From Achatina immaculata (taxonomy: Eukaryota > Mollusca > Gastropoda > Stylommatophora > Achatinidae): a stretch of DNA of 64,000 bases. Position 1 is the stretch's first letter, and every line of letters begins with the position of its first letter. The notes under the pieces are model-generated. The model saw nothing but the letters and a program-made list of their open reading frames with translations. It ran no database searches and had not been told where the DNA came from. The stretch spans positions 55,728,964 through 55,792,963 of the forward strand of contig CM019692.1 in assembly GCA_009760885.1 (NCBI GenBank), given 5' to 3'. Below are positions 1 through 11,383 of the stretch, one piece after another. The position numbers and the translations under genes are program-made.

Positions 1-268
1 TGAACTATATTCAAAAACACCAAATAAAATGGTTCGGTCATGTACCACGACTACCAACAGAACGTGTACCACAGAGAGCAATGTTTTACAGACCACATAA
101 AAGCAGAGGAAGGGGCCGCCCATGCAAACGATGGACCGATGGTATAGCAGAGTCTCTGAACATCTCAATGTACGAAGCCAACAGGCGAGCCATTGGGAGA
201 CAATTGCACTTCACCTCTACATCTAGATGTAAATGAGGAAGGACAAGACAAGAGAGACAAGACAAGAC
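1..268 (+). mobile_element. LINE-K 3' end: reverse transcriptase C-terminus plus tandem tail
   Basis: An open frame enters from the left edge and runs 3-236 to a TGA stop. It carries the tail-end motifs of LINE pol proteins: an IKWFGHV block and a GRGRPCKRWTD block. These follow the reverse transcriptase domain in many endonuclease/RT retrotransposons. After the stop, 240-268 is an ACAAG-type tandem tail (gacaagacaagagagacaagacaagac), as expected for a LINE ending in a short repeat. It abuts an antisense LINE-B fragment in mid-frame, so it probably inserted into that older element. The RT core lies outside the window. Clade not determined. Confidence 0.7.
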
Positions 269-990
269 TTCTAACTTCCTTTCTGGTGTCATCATCCTGG
301 TCTATGTAGCTGCCAATGTTTGCAAATCGATTGACTTTTTGAACAGATGTGCCTTCTACGTACATTTTTCATTTTTGATTAATGTGAAGTTTCATTATTT
401 TGGTTTTTTTTTTTTTTTTGCTTGTTAATTTCAAACCCTATTTTGCTAGGCTGTGAAGACAGAGTATTTGGTTTTTCTTGCATCTAATTCATATTGTTAC
501 TGTAAGAGTTATGTCATCGACAAATCAAGATCTTATAGTTGTGTCTCATGTACCAAATCAATACCTGTTTTACCTGTGCAGCATTGTTTTTTCATTATGA
601 AGTCTGACAATTCCAAAAGGTAAGGAAGATAATATACATCCTTGTTTCAATCTGGAGCCATCCACTCATTCCTTCATCTGCGTTGACTGCACAAACATAT
701 CCATTGTAGTAGTCCGTAATGATGTTGACAATTTAAGATGGTATTCCATATAGTCTTAAAATTCTCCACATTGAATCTCTGTGGATGCTATCAAATGCCT
801 TTTTAAAGTCTATGAAGTTCAGGATTAATGGTTTTCCCTTTTGAATATATTCTTCAAGTATTATTCTTAGAATAAAGATCTGGTCGAGACAGTCTCTACC
901 TTTTCGAAATCCTGCTTGTTCTTCTCTAATTGCAACATCCATTATATCATTATGTCTATTCAGATTTACTTTGTAAAATACTTTTGACAC
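269..990 (-). mobile_element. LINE-B fragment (B1), reverse transcriptase core
   Basis: Antisense LINE pol remnant. Read on the minus strand it gives an EEQAGFRKGRDCLDQIF block and a LNFIDFKKAFDSIHRDS block (RT palm with the first catalytic Asp) at about 733-950. The CCTGKTGIDLVHETQL region follows at about 540-590, then a GSYIDQDDDTRKEV block at about 270-310. Frames change between these blocks, so it is dead. It stops abruptly at 269 against the tail of LINE-K and is 5'-truncated near 990 beside an AT/ACAT microsatellite. It has the same order of blocks as the long LINE-B copies at 29.5-32.1 and 55.4-57.6 kb. Confidence 0.75.
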
Positions 991-1040
991 ACATACACAC
1001 TTTATATACATATATATATATACATATATTTATATATTGT
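991..1040. repeat. AT/ACAT microsatellite
   Basis: A short (ACACAT)/(TATATA)-type tract lies between two oppositely oriented LINE-B fragments. Low complexity; no function can be inferred. Confidence 0.7.
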
Positions 1041-1200
1041 ATTTTGTATAGTACTGTGACTGAATTAGACGTAGGTAAAAGGTTAGATATGGAAGAAGAA
1101 GGACTATTAACTTAAACGTAGCAAACAAAGAGTAACATCACTTGTTAGAAATCTATTTTAGGAAACTTGGGTTTCAGAATTAGGCTTATGCAGTGCGATG

Positions 1201-2055
1201 CTGCACAGGTAATGCAGGTACTGACTGGGTACATGGGACCCAACTAGAAGATCTTGATTTTGCTGATGACATAACTCTTATCAATAACAATGTGAATTCC
1301 ATGCAAGAAAAAACAGATAGCCTGTCTTCACTGGCTAGCAAAATAGGACTTGAAATTAACAAGGACAAAAAGTTAATGAAAATTTCCATTAATCAAAATG
1401 GAAAAATACACGCACAAGGGACAGATATTGAAGAAGTCAATCAATTTGCATACCTTGGCAGCTACATAGACCAGGATGGTGACACCAGAAAGGAAGTTAG
1501 AATTAGAATTGCAAAAGCAGCATCGATCTTCAAGAATCTTGAGAACATACGGAATTCAAAAGTTATAAGCACAAAAACCAAGTTAAGACTATTCAATTCA
1601 AATGTAATATACACACTCATTTATGCATGTGAAAGCTGGAAAACAACTAAAGAAATAGAAAAGAAATTAGACTCTTTTGAAAACAAATGCCTAAGGAAAA
1701 TACTCGACATCAAGTGGAAAGAATTCAAGAACAATGCAGAGATAATTCAGATGACTGAGCAACAACCAGTCTCATGGGTGATCAGGAAAAGGAGATGGAC
1801 ATATGTTGGTCACTTGATGAGAAGAAATGATCAGAGAATCCCAAAACAAGCTATCAAGTGGAACACAACAGGCCGAAGAAAAAGAGGCAGATCGCGTGAA
1901 ACTCTGAAGAGGACATTGTTAAGAGAAGCCAAATTAACAGGCACAAAATCCTTTGATGAGGTTGAAAGACTCGATGAAGACGGAAAAATTGGCGAACTAC
2001 TTTGTTAGCCCTATGTGACGTTTAACGCCACGGAAAGGATATAAGATATAAGATA
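1201..2055 (+). mobile_element. LINE-B copy (B2), 5'-truncated, with target-site duplication
   Basis: 5'-truncated LINE. The open frame 1201-2008 encodes the end of the RT palm (QLEDLDFADDITL, the FADD form of the catalytic YADD box) and the thumb/connection region (FAYLGSYIDQDGDTRKEV, CESWKTTKEIEKKLDSF). It ends with the C-terminal RRWTYVGHLMRRN and GRRKRGRSRETLKR blocks. The frame is open to TAG at 2006-2008, so this copy is relatively young. The tail is ggatataagatataagata. A 9-bp direct repeat agtgcgatg flanks it exactly (1192-1200 and 2056-2064), fixing both ends. The apparent initiator Met at 1193 lies in the target duplication, not in the element. Confidence 0.88.
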
Positions 2056-2064
2056 AGTGCGATG

Positions 2065-2327
2065 ACTGAGATATGTAGAGTCGCACGAGGGAGCACACAG
2101 TGTGAACAGATAGGTAGAGAAGCGGAAAAAAGAAAACGAACAAGGACCAGATAGAAGAGAGGTAGTTGAAATGTAGAGCAGAAGTGAAGTTTATACTTCA
2201 GTAGCAGTAGTAGTAGTTCAAGTTAATGTAGTTCTTGTGTGGGTAGTTTCGGTTGGGTTTTCCAGATGTAGAGTATAAATTGTCGTCTGTCTCTTTTTAG
2301 GACAGATGGTAGCATGAAAGGTGCTAG
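2065..2327. other. Unassigned spacer
   Basis: No recognisable coding or repeat family, apart from a short agtagcagtagtagtag stretch near 2200. It is host or very old repeat DNA between two LINE insertions. Confidence 0.5.
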
Positions 2328-2334
2328 TTTTTGT

Positions 2335-2340
<6 letters not shown>

Positions 2341-2371
<31 letters not shown>

Positions 2372-4191
2372 CCTTAAGTGCCCAGGGCACATGGGGCTTC
2401 CGCAAGGGTTTTCCACAAATGCCTGTCCTTCGCCTTTTTTTCTGCTCTTGCCCAGGTGAGCCCTCTATTGCTCAACATCCTTTCTGTTGTTCTTCTCCAT
2501 GTCTCTTTTGGTCTACCCTTACTTCTGTTCCCCTGTGGTGTCCATCTTAGTGCTATTTTTGGTAGTGAGTTGTCAGTCATTCGGAGCACATGTCCAACCA
2601 TCGCCAGCGTCTTTCCTCAATAATTGTTGTCAGTGGTTTCATCTGCATTTCTACCAACAAGATGTTATTTCTTATGGTGTTTGGCCAAAATATTTTTCTA
2701 ATTCTTCGTAAACATTTAGTCTGGAAAGAATTCAACTTGTTTTCTATGGTTTTTGGTGATTTTCCAGCATTCACTTCCATAGAGTAGTACACTTAGAACA
2801 TTACTCTTAAATATCCTGATTTTCATATTTATGCTTAGTTTTTTTGATTTCCATATATTCTGAAGCATTGCAAAAGCCTGGTTTGCTCTAGTAAGTCTGC
2901 TGTTGATGTCCTCTGTGCTGTCTCCATTTTCTACTACTCTGCTACCAAGGTATACAAATTCGTTGACCTCCTCCACTAACTTGTTATCTACTCTGAGTAC
3001 ATTTCTGTTGTTCACATTTTGCTTCATTAACTTTGTCTTTCCTACGTTGATCTTTAGTCCTATGTTGTTTGCATTCTGAGTTAGCTTGTTTATTTTATCT
3101 TGCATATCTTTGTGACTGCTTGATAATAGACAAATGTCGTCCGCAAAATCAAGATCCTCCAGCACTGTATCAAGGGTCCATTGTAATCCTCTGCGTTTGT
3201 CTAATGTTGCCTCCTTCATTAACCAGTCTACTGCCAAGATAAATAATGTTGGTGATAGTACACATCCCTGTTTCACTCCTGTTTGTACCCTAAAGCTGCT
3301 GGAGGTATGTTCTCCACAGATCACTTTGCACTGAAAACCCTCGTATAGAGCTTTGATTACATTAACTATTTTATAAGGGAGGCCATGCCATCTTAGGATT
3401 TTCCACAGTGCATCTCTGTTGACACTGTCAAAGGCTTTCTCAAAATCTATGAATAATGCATATGTTGTGCTATGCCACTCATTTGCCTGTTCTAATATTT
3501 GTCTAAGTACAACTATGTGGTCTATGCATGATCTTCCTTTCCTAAATCCTGCCTGCTCTTTACGAAGTTTTTCCTCAAGTGTTGGTACAATTCTGTTGAT
3601 GATTATTCTGCAAAATACTTTACTGGTGAGTGGCAGTAGGGTAATGGCTCTCCAGTTCCCGCAATCTCTGAGGTCACCCTTCTTTGGTAGTTTTACTATA
3701 AGACCAGTTTTCCACTCCTCCGGGGCTTTTTCTAAATCCTAAATTTGTTGTAATATCCGGCACAGTTGTTTTGGTGTTTCTGTTTCTTCTGCTTTCAACA
3801 TCTTCGCAGTCACTTCATCTTCACCTGGTGCCCTGTCTGATTTTAGCTTCTTTATCGCCTCCTTTACTTCATTTATTGTTATTGGTCCTGTATTGATGTT
3901 TAGTTCCATTTTTGCTTCAGGTATGTCTATTGTTTGTGCTGCTTGTGTTCTGTTTAGTAGGGTGTTAAAGTGTTCCCTCCATCTTTCAATTTTTTTCTCT
4001 TTCTCCACTGACCAGTTGTCCATTTTGTGTTCTTACTGCACTTTCACATCTTGTGTTGAAGTTACCTGTCATCTGCTTTGTGATTTTATATATGGTTTTC
4101 ATGTCATTTGTATATGCTGCTTTCTCTGCTGTTTCTGCTAAGTTGTCATAATATTGACGTTTATCTTGACGGCATCCTTCACTTCTTTATC
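2341..4191 (-). mobile_element. LINE-A copy (A1), antisense, 5'-truncated
   Basis: Minus-strand LINE with the linker after the endonuclease (about 4000-4190), the RT and the C-terminal tail. Blocks seen on the minus strand include ERWREHFNTLLNRTQA (about 3940-4000), FIDFEKAFDSVNRD (about 3420-3460), GVKQGCVLSPTLF (about 3260) and EDLDFADDICLL (about 3130-3160). The C-terminal end is LWKTLAEAP...ALGT near 2375. It is broken by a Trp-to-stop change at about 3737-3739 and by a one-base insertion near 2748. On the sense strand it ends in (GA)n after a gggcacttaaggttc motif. A 13-bp duplication tttttgtcctctt lies on both sides (2328-2340 and 4192-4204). Confidence 0.9.
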
Positions 4192-4204
4192 TTTTTGTCC
4201 TCTT

Positions 4205-4999
4205 ATGACATTTTAAATAGAGAGCCATGATGTTACCCAGTTTGTCGGTTTAATTGTGGACATTATGCTAGTGGTCAGTTTTTCCATTTATGGAAATTTC
4301 TATGATGTGTTGTGAATTTCAGTTGTGCTGATATTTTCCCATACATCTGTAAGTATGGGCGCTTAAGTATTTATTGTTCTGGTCATTCTATATTATTCCC
4401 TCTCTCTCTCCCCGTATGGGAAACAAGTTCTTGTCGGGGAGTTGAGTAGTTTCCTGTAATTGTCAACTCTGCCATGAGGCAGTGTTTGTTGTTTCTATCT
4501 TCATAAAATCATCTCTCATTTTGTCATTAATAAACATGTGTTTTATGAGCTAAACCTGCGCTATTCGTCGTTACTCATCTCTGTTGATATGTTGTCAGCT
4601 TGGGAGAATGTCAGATCTAGTTTACTCGTACTGTTGTTGTCCTGGTGGAAAATTTGTGCACTTTGGTAACTACCGTGTTTCTTAGTGTATAACAAGGAAA
4701 CAGAGTTGAGAAGATCCTGGATTATATCCGTTAAAGTTGAACTAGAGAGAAATTCTATTTAAACAACACAGTTCTTCCTCAGGGAAGATTGTAGTAACAA
4801 CAACAGTGCACCTCTTGATAGATGGTGCCAATCTCAGGCGCGCATTCGCGTCACACAGACAGATACGTGTTCAACTGGTGCCCGTTCTCTTGGTGCGCAA
4901 CATCATCATCATTACTTCGTCATTACCCTGTGCAGGCGGCCTTCCTTAATAGGTGTCCTTCTCTTAGACTTTGACTGGTAGAGAGGCATCATTCTTCTT
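4205..4999. other. Spacer; possible degraded LTR but no gene
   Basis: No coding block recognised. At 4355-4376 cccatac...gtatggg forms a short hairpin. An AATAAA signal lies at about 4530, and tggtggaaaatttgtgc at about 4650 resembles the start of an LTR-retroelement leader. No paired LTR or flanking duplication was found, so this is only a suggestion. Confidence 0.3.
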
Positions 5000-5240
5000 C
5001 AGTATATCAATTACTGTCTTCAATTCTTGTATAGTATATCCATTACTGTCTTCAATTCTTGTATAGTATATCCATTACTGTCTTCAATTCTTGTATAGTA
5101 TATCCATTACTGTCTTCAATTCTTGTATAGTATATCCATTACTGTCTTCAATTCTTGTATAGTATATCCATTACTGTCTTCAATTCTTGTATAGTATATC
5201 CATTACTGTCTTCAATTGTGGTATAGTATGTCCATTACTG
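5000..5240. repeat. 32-bp minisatellite, left part
   Basis: About seven head-to-tail copies of a 32-bp unit (core tatccattactgtcttcaa), nearly identical to one another. The array continues after 6925 as increasingly diverged units, so it was one array before LINE-A copy A2 split it. Confidence 0.92.
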
Positions 5241-6805
5241 CAGTAAGAACACAAAATGGACAACTGGTCAGTGGAGAAAGAGAAAAAATTGAAAGATGGA
5301 GGGAACACTTTAACACCCTACTAAACAGAACACAAGCAGCACAAGCAATAGATATACCTGAAGCAAAAGCGGAACTAAACATCAATACAGGACCAATAAC
5401 AATAAATGAAGTAAAAGAGGCGATAAAGATGCTAAAATCAGACAGGGCACCAGGTGAAGATGAAGTGACTGCTGAGATGTTGAAAGCAGAAGAAACAGAA
5501 ACACCAAAACAACTTTGCCGGATATTACAACAAATGTGGGATTTAGAAAAAGCCCCAGAGGAGTGGAAAACTGGTCTTATAGTAAAACTACCAGAGAAGG
5601 GTGACCTCAGAGATTGTGGGAACTGGAGAGGCATTACCCTACTGCCACTCACTAGTAAAGTATTTTGCAGAATAATCATCAACAGAATTGTACCAACACT
5701 TGAGGAAAAACTTCGGAAAGAGCAGGCAGGATTTAGGAAAGGAAGATCATGCATAGACCATATATTTGTACTTAGACAAATATTAGAACAGGCAAATGAG
5801 TGGCATAGCACAACATATGCATTATTCATAGATTTTGAGAAAGCCTTTGACAGTGTCAACAGAGATGCACTGTGGAAAATCCTAAGATGGCATGGCCTCC
5901 CCCATAAAATAGTTAATGTAATCAAAGCCCTATACGAGGGTTTTCAGTGCAAAGATATCTGTGGAGAACATACCTCCAGCAGCTTTAGGGTACAAACAGG
6001 AGTGAAACAGGGATGTGTACTATCACCAACATTATTTATCTTGGCAGTAGACTGGTTAATGAAGGAGGCAACATCAGACAAACGCAGAGGATTACAATGG
6101 ACCCTTAACACAGTTCTGGAGGACCTTGACTTTGCGGACGACATTTGTCTATTATCAAGCAGTCACAAAGATATGCAAGATAAAATAAACAAGTTAACCC
6201 AGAATGCAAACAACATAGGACTAAAGATCAACGTAGGAAAGACAAAGTTAATGAAGCAAAATGTGAACAACAGAAATGTACTCAGAGTAGATAACAAGTT
6301 AGTGGAGGAGGTCAACGAATTTGTATACCTTGGCAGCAGAGTAGTAGAAAATGGAGACAACACAGAGGACATCAACAGCAGACTTACTAGAGCAAACCAG
6401 GCTTTTGCAATGCTACAGAATATATGGAAATCAAATAAACTAAGCATAAATATGAAAATCAGGATATTTAAGAGTAATGTTCTAAGTGTACTACTCTATG
6501 GAAGTGAATGCTGGAAAATCACCAAAACCATAGAAAACAAGTTGAATTCTTTCCAGACTAAATGTTTACGTAGAATTAAAAAAATATTTTGGCCAAACAC
6601 CATAAGAAATAACATCTTATTGGCAGAAATGCAGATGAAACCACTGACAACAATTATTGAGGAAAGACGCTGGCGATGGTTGGGACATGTGCTCCGAATG
6701 ACTGACAACTCACTACCAAAAATAGCACTAAGATGGACACCACAGGGGAGCAGAAGTAAGGGTAGACCAAAAGGACATGGAGAAGAACAACAGGAAGGAT
6801 GTTGA
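5241..6805 (+). pseudogene. LINE-A reverse transcriptase ORF (truncated N-terminus, frameshifted C-terminus)
   Basis: An uninterrupted frame runs to TGA at 6803-6805. Counting from the upstream TTG at 5216 it has 529 codons; the first ATG (5228) lies in the target duplication, so no native start remains. The RT domain (RVT_1 type) has a NWRGITLLP block at about residue 136, EQAGFRKGRSCIDHIF at about 172-187 and FIDFEKAF with the catalytic Asp at about 206. GVKQGCVLSP lies at about 262 and FADD at 306-309, so all three catalytic aspartates are present. The RRWRWLGHVLRM tail block follows near residue 490. A one-base deletion near 6771 (aaaaggacatgg versus aaaagagacatgg in A4) shifts the last roughly 40 residues out of frame. 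Neither codon bias nor context suggests a host function. Confidence 0.88.
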
Positions 6806-6924
6806 GCAATAGAGGGCTCACCTGGGCAAGAGCAGAAAAAAAGGCGAAAGACAGGCATTTGTGGAAAACCCTTGCAGAAGCCCCATGTGCCCTGGGCACT
6901 TAAGGTTCAGAGAGAGAGAGAGAG
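5241..6924 (+). mobile_element. LINE-A copy (A2), best-preserved LINE of the window
   Basis: 5'-truncated LINE inserted in a 32-bp minisatellite. It starts inside the pol frame at cagtaagaacac and ends with gggcacttaaggttc plus (AG)n. The 13-bp target duplication atgtccattactg is exact on both sides (5228-5240 and 6925-6937), which dates the insertion as recent. The lineage shares endonuclease, RT and tail with the 33.3-35.8 kb copy. The enzyme would copy its own RNA into chromosomal DNA by target-primed reverse transcription. This copy lacks the endonuclease and a promoter region, so it is not autonomous. Confidence 0.93.
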
Positions 6925-7130
6925 ATGTCCATTACTGTCTTCAATTCTTGTATAGTATATCCATTATTGTCTTCAATTTTTGTACAGTATATTCATTACT
7001 ATTTTCATCTTTGATATAGTATATCCATTACTGTCTTCTAATTAAATGTATTATATTCAGCGCTTTCTTCTATATATGTTCTGTATATCCAATGCTACTT
7101 TCCATGTATGTAAAGTATGGTCCATATATG
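6925..7130. repeat. 32-bp minisatellite, right (degenerate) part
   Basis: Continuation of the array at 5000-5240 after the LINE insertion. The motif 'tatccattactgtcttc' recurs at about 30-bp spacing with growing divergence, fading out by about 7130-7200. Confidence 0.75.
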
Positions 7131-7220
7131 TGGAGTAAATCCATTATTGTCTTCTTTATATGTACAGATTATCAGTTAGTGTCCTCTTTATGTGCATTTC
7201 GACAATCACATGCGTTAATA

Positions 7221-7372
7221 CCAAGAGAAATGATACTGGACAGTCTGACGGGATGGTGTGAGAGGAGATCACCAACTGAGCTGATGGCCTGCATGAAGGA
7301 TCGTGTACTCTGGAGAAGCATAATAGCCAGCGCCAGTCGGCACGGCACCTGATGATGATGATATGCAGTAAT
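7221..7372 (+). mobile_element. LINE-C 3' stub
   Basis: The last ~150 bp of LINE-C. The frame reads PREMILDSLTGWCERRSP, then MACMKDRVLWRSIIASASRHGT and a stop, followed by (TGA)n. The sequence is almost identical to the ends at 11.24-11.39 and 42.98-43.13 kb. Imperfect flanking repeats atgcgttaata (7210-7220) and atgcagtaata (7373-7383) match at 9 of 11 positions and are probably the target duplication. Confidence 0.85.
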
Positions 7373-7383
7373 ACATTATGTAA

Positions 7384-7880
7384 TGTTATACTGTTTTTCT
7401 TATTGTGTTTATATCCATAACTGCCTTCTATTAACAGATCATATATATTGCTGTCTTTTCTGGGTAAATTAAAACCATTCCTGATTTTTCTTTGGTAGAT
7501 TTTCTCCATTCCCCTCTTGTTATTTTATAGAACATTCTTTTCCACAACAGGATTCCCATCTTTTTCATTGAATGATTTCCAGACACTTCTTTCTTCTATT
7601 TTGGAAACGAACAGACTGTGGAATGCAAAACTGGGCATGCAAGCCCGTCTGACATTCTGCGCTTCTCTCATTTTTTTTTCTATCAGAATTACAGTCAAAC
7701 TGCTAAACACATTCTCCGCATGAACCATATTTTTGTTTGTTTGTCTTTCAGCCGTTCCGTAAAGATAAAGGGGAATAATTATGCAGTCATTTCCGGCATT
7801 CTTCCCTCTATTCCATCAAATCCCATACTCACAGATATCCAGCATTATTAGTGGTTTATATTAAAATATTCCAGTGACAC
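7384..7880. other. Spacer with a LINE-F 3' UTR scrap
   Basis: Mostly unassigned AT-rich sequence. At 7631-7660 a 30-bp block (ending gcccgtctgacattctgc) matches the antisense 3' untranslated region of LINE-F at about 23380-23404, so a small LINE-F remnant is present. Confidence 0.55.
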
Positions 7881-8920
7881 AACTTGTACTTCCACCGCTA
7901 AACAGACATTCAGAGGCAAAACCTGTAGCTTCCATCGCTATCCAGACATTCAGAGACAAAACCTGTAGCTTCCACCTCTATTCAGACATTCAGAGACAAA
8001 ATGTGTAGCTTCCACCTCTATTCAGACATTCAGAGACAAAACCTGTAGCTTCCACCTCTATTCAGACATTCAGAGGCAAAACTTGTAGCTTCCACTGCTA
8101 TCCAGACATTCAGAGACAAAACCTGTAGCTTCCACCTGTATCCAGACATTCAGAGCCAAAACGTGTAGCTTCCACCTCTATCCAGACATTCAGAGCCAAA
8201 ACGTGTAGCTTCCACCTCTATCCAGACATTCAGAGACAAAACCTGTAGCTTCCACCTCTATCCAGACATTCAGAGACAAAACCTGTAGCTTCCACCTCTA
8301 TCCAGACATTCAGAGCCAAAACGTGTAGCTTCCACCTCTATCCAGACATTCAGAGCCAAAACGTGTAGCTTCCACCTCTATCCAGACATTCAGAGACAAA
8401 ACCTGTAGCTTCCACCTCTATCCAGACATTCAGAGACAAAACCTGTAGCTTCCACCTCTATCCAGACATTCAGAGACAAAACCTGTAGCTTCCACCTCTA
8501 TTCAGACATTCAGAGACAAAACGTGTAGCTTCCACCTCTATTCAGACATTCAGAGGTAAAACGTGTAGCTTCCACCTCTATTCAGACATTCAGAGGCAAA
8601 ACGTGTAGCTTCCACCTCTATTCAGACATTCAGAGGCAAAACGTGTAGCTTCCACCTCTATTCAGACATTCAGAGGCAAAACGTGTAGCTTCCACCTCTA
8701 TTCAGACATTCAGAGGCAAAACGTGTAGCTTCCACTTCTATCCAGACATTTAGAGGCAAAACGTGTAGCTTCCATCGCTATCCAGACATTCAGAGGCAAA
8801 ACGTGTAGCTTCCACTTCTATCCAGACATTCAGAGGCAAAACGTGTAGCTTCCATCGCTATCCAGACATTCAGAGACAAAATGTGTACGTTCAGTTCGTA
8901 TCTGCACACGTGCGACAATG
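7881..8920. repeat. 40-bp minisatellite, 25 units plus one decayed unit
   Basis: Exactly 1,000 bp (7881-8880) divides into 25 units of 40 bp with no insertions or deletions, followed by a diverged 26th unit (8881-8920). Consensus parts are tgtagcttccacctcta and ccagacattcagag. Variable positions are acctg/acgtg at the unit start and gagac/gagcc/gaggc near its end. Units 8121-8280 and 8281-8440 form a 160-bp four-unit block duplicated with one mismatch. Forty is not a multiple of three and there is no long frame, so it is not coding. Confidence 0.96.
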
Positions 8921-8984
8921 TGAATTAGTCCAGAACATACAAAAAACCTACTAACTCTTTCATCTTATAGCAACACTGCCAATA

Positions 8985-9391
8985 TTGATAGATCTTGCAA
9001 GTCATTTGCATGTCCCTTGTGGAACTTTGCCTCCCTAACAACTCTCTTGTAGGCCTCTCGGTTGTAAGCAAGATGCCCTGCTGCTGATGCAACCATTTGC
9101 AGATTATCAATGATGTCTTGTAGCCATCTTCGCCTTGGTCTTACTCTCTTTCTTTTTTCCCATTATATACCCTTCCAAAACGATCTTCTCTAAATTATCT
9201 TGACGTTTAATGTGTCTAAAATATTTAAGTTGTATCTGTTTAATCCTCTTTACTAGCCAACCTTCTTCAATATTAAGTTCTTGTAGTTTGGATATATTTG
9301 TTCACTTTTGTGTCCATTATATTTGAAGAACTCTTCTGTAGCATTTACATTCAAAGCCATTTTTGTGTTCCTCAGCTGTTTTGTTAGATGC
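8985..9391 (-). mobile_element. LINE-E fragment (E1)
   Basis: Antisense end of LINE-E with several frameshifts. The minus strand shows LEKIVLEGYIMGK (about 9160-9200), a decayed WLQDIVDNLQM region (about 9095-9130) and an EAYKRVVREAKF-type end near 9030. It is 5'-truncated near 9391 at the NKTAEKH region. It matches the E4 copy at 62.76-63.84 kb along its length. Confidence 0.78.
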
Positions 9392-10440
9392 TGGAAGCGA
9401 TATTTAAGCAGTCTAAATAAAACAAACAGTAGCATATTCCTAACCTACTCCTTATTTTAAAACTACAGAGTTACTTCTTCCAGTTTCCTTGTACCAAAAT
9501 TTCCCATCAAAATGTATTCTGACAGAGCTTGGAAATAAATTAAGGAGTGACATAGTTAATAGAATATCACACATTCATTACAGTCTAACAAATTGTTATT
9601 CGTTAATAGCAATATATAACTATTTTATAACGTACGCCCCAGACCAAGAATGTTTTTGGCCAGACTCTGCTGTGAAGGTCTCCAAATGTTGAGCACTCTT
9701 GCTGTAAAATCTATAGTCCGTTGTCGTAAAGGAATGAGATGACCTGTGCTAGACCAAGTGTCACAGAAGCCTGGGAGAAAAGATGACTCTGCTAGACTGA
9801 AGACATGGTTAAGAGACAGGTGAACCATTGCTTACCTTGTCTGACGTCGCTTTTGGAGATTTCAGAACATGCTTTGCCTGGTCAGCATGACTAGAGCAGC
9901 TTTCTGGAATCTGTGGAGAAGATTGTTTTTTCTTTTGTTCATCTCCAAGCTAGCCATTAGTTAATCTTCTCCCAATCCGATACGGTTATGTTTGAACACC
10001 TTTAGAACACCGGCAACTAATTAAGCACTACTAGAATTCCAGATTTATCACATAATAATAGCAATGGCAACCACAAGAGCGACGACAAAGAAGTCTGTGG
10101 AGTCCACATATCTTCTGCTGTATATATGGTAGAATAACTGATCATTGTAAGCGCGAGTTAAGTTTTTATTTTTTAAAATATTTTTTCACATATGATTATG
10201 ACTGCTAGTGTTTGCCATCGATTTTCCACCTGTCTTCCAGGATTCTCTTCAGACGTTGATATCATAACGCAGCGGTGGATATCACTGACTGTAGCATAGC
10301 TGAGAATGACAGGAGAGGCAAGATAGCAAAAGAAAGAGGCTGCCGAAATGGGATTCAGTTTCAAACTGTTCTTTAGCAAAGGTCGACAGAAATATACATA
10401 AAACGGAGAAAATATATTTTACTTAGTTGGAACACATATA
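9392..10440. other. Unassigned ~1 kb
   Basis: No coding block, repeat family or RNA gene recognised. Short frames here (up to about 68 codons) have no family motif. Probably host intergenic sequence. Confidence 0.5.
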
Positions 10441-10451
10441 TATCTACATAA

Positions 10452-10452
10452 T

Positions 10453-10516
<64 letters not shown>
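10452..10516. repeat. (AC)n(AT)n microsatellite
   Basis: (AC)n changes into a long (AT)n run that directly precedes a LINE-C copy. An equivalent (TA)n run follows that copy at about 11385-11435. Confidence 0.9.
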
Positions 10517-10518
<2 letters not shown>

Positions 10519-11383
10519 AGATCTTTTTTCTCTGTACAGCGAGAATATTCTACGAACGATCATCACAGAACCAGGCATCAAAATTGGAGGATACAATATT
10601 AACAACCTTCGGTATGCTGACGGTACAGTACTGATAGCTGAGAACCATCATGACCTGCAAAATCTCTTAGATAAAATCACCAAAGAAAATGAACAGAAAG
10701 GCCTTAATTTGAACATCAAAAAGAAAGAGACTATGGTTATATCTAAGAAACAGAATCCACCAGCATGCAGTATAAAATTAAACAGAACTATTCTAAAGCA
10801 GGTGCAGAAATTCAAATACCTTGGAGCAGTAATAACTTCAGATGGGAAATGCAGAACAGAAATTAGGAACAGAATAGGCCAAGCAAAGACTGCATTTCAG
10901 AGAATGAGAAACATATTAGCTAACACATCCTTATCAATGAATGTTAGAAAACGAGTCCTAGAATGCTATATTGAACCTATCTTGTTATATGGAAGTGAAT
11001 CATGGACAATAAGCAAGTCTGCACAAAAATCATTGGAAGCAGCAGAAATGTGGTTTATTAGAAGAATGTTGCGAATCCCCTGGACAGCAAAAAATAACTA
11101 ATGAAGAATGTATGAGAAGAGCTGGAGAGACAAAAACCTTGTCAAAAAGATAAGAGAGAGACAATGTATTTTCATGGGACATGCAATGAGAAGAGGGGGT
11201 ATTATAACAACAGGAAAAATAGAAGGAAGAAGATCAAGAGGAAGACCAAGAGAAATGATACTGGACAGTCTGACGGGATCGTGTGAGAGTAGATCACCAA
11301 CTGAGCTGATGGCCTGCATGAAGGATCGGGTACTCTTGAGAAGCATAATAGCCAACGCCAGTCGGCACGGCACCTGATGATGA

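Noticed and set aside
7881..8920. CRISPR-like regularly spaced repeats
   Set aside because: The repeats are contiguous with no variable spacers, and the context is eukaryotic; it is a minisatellite.
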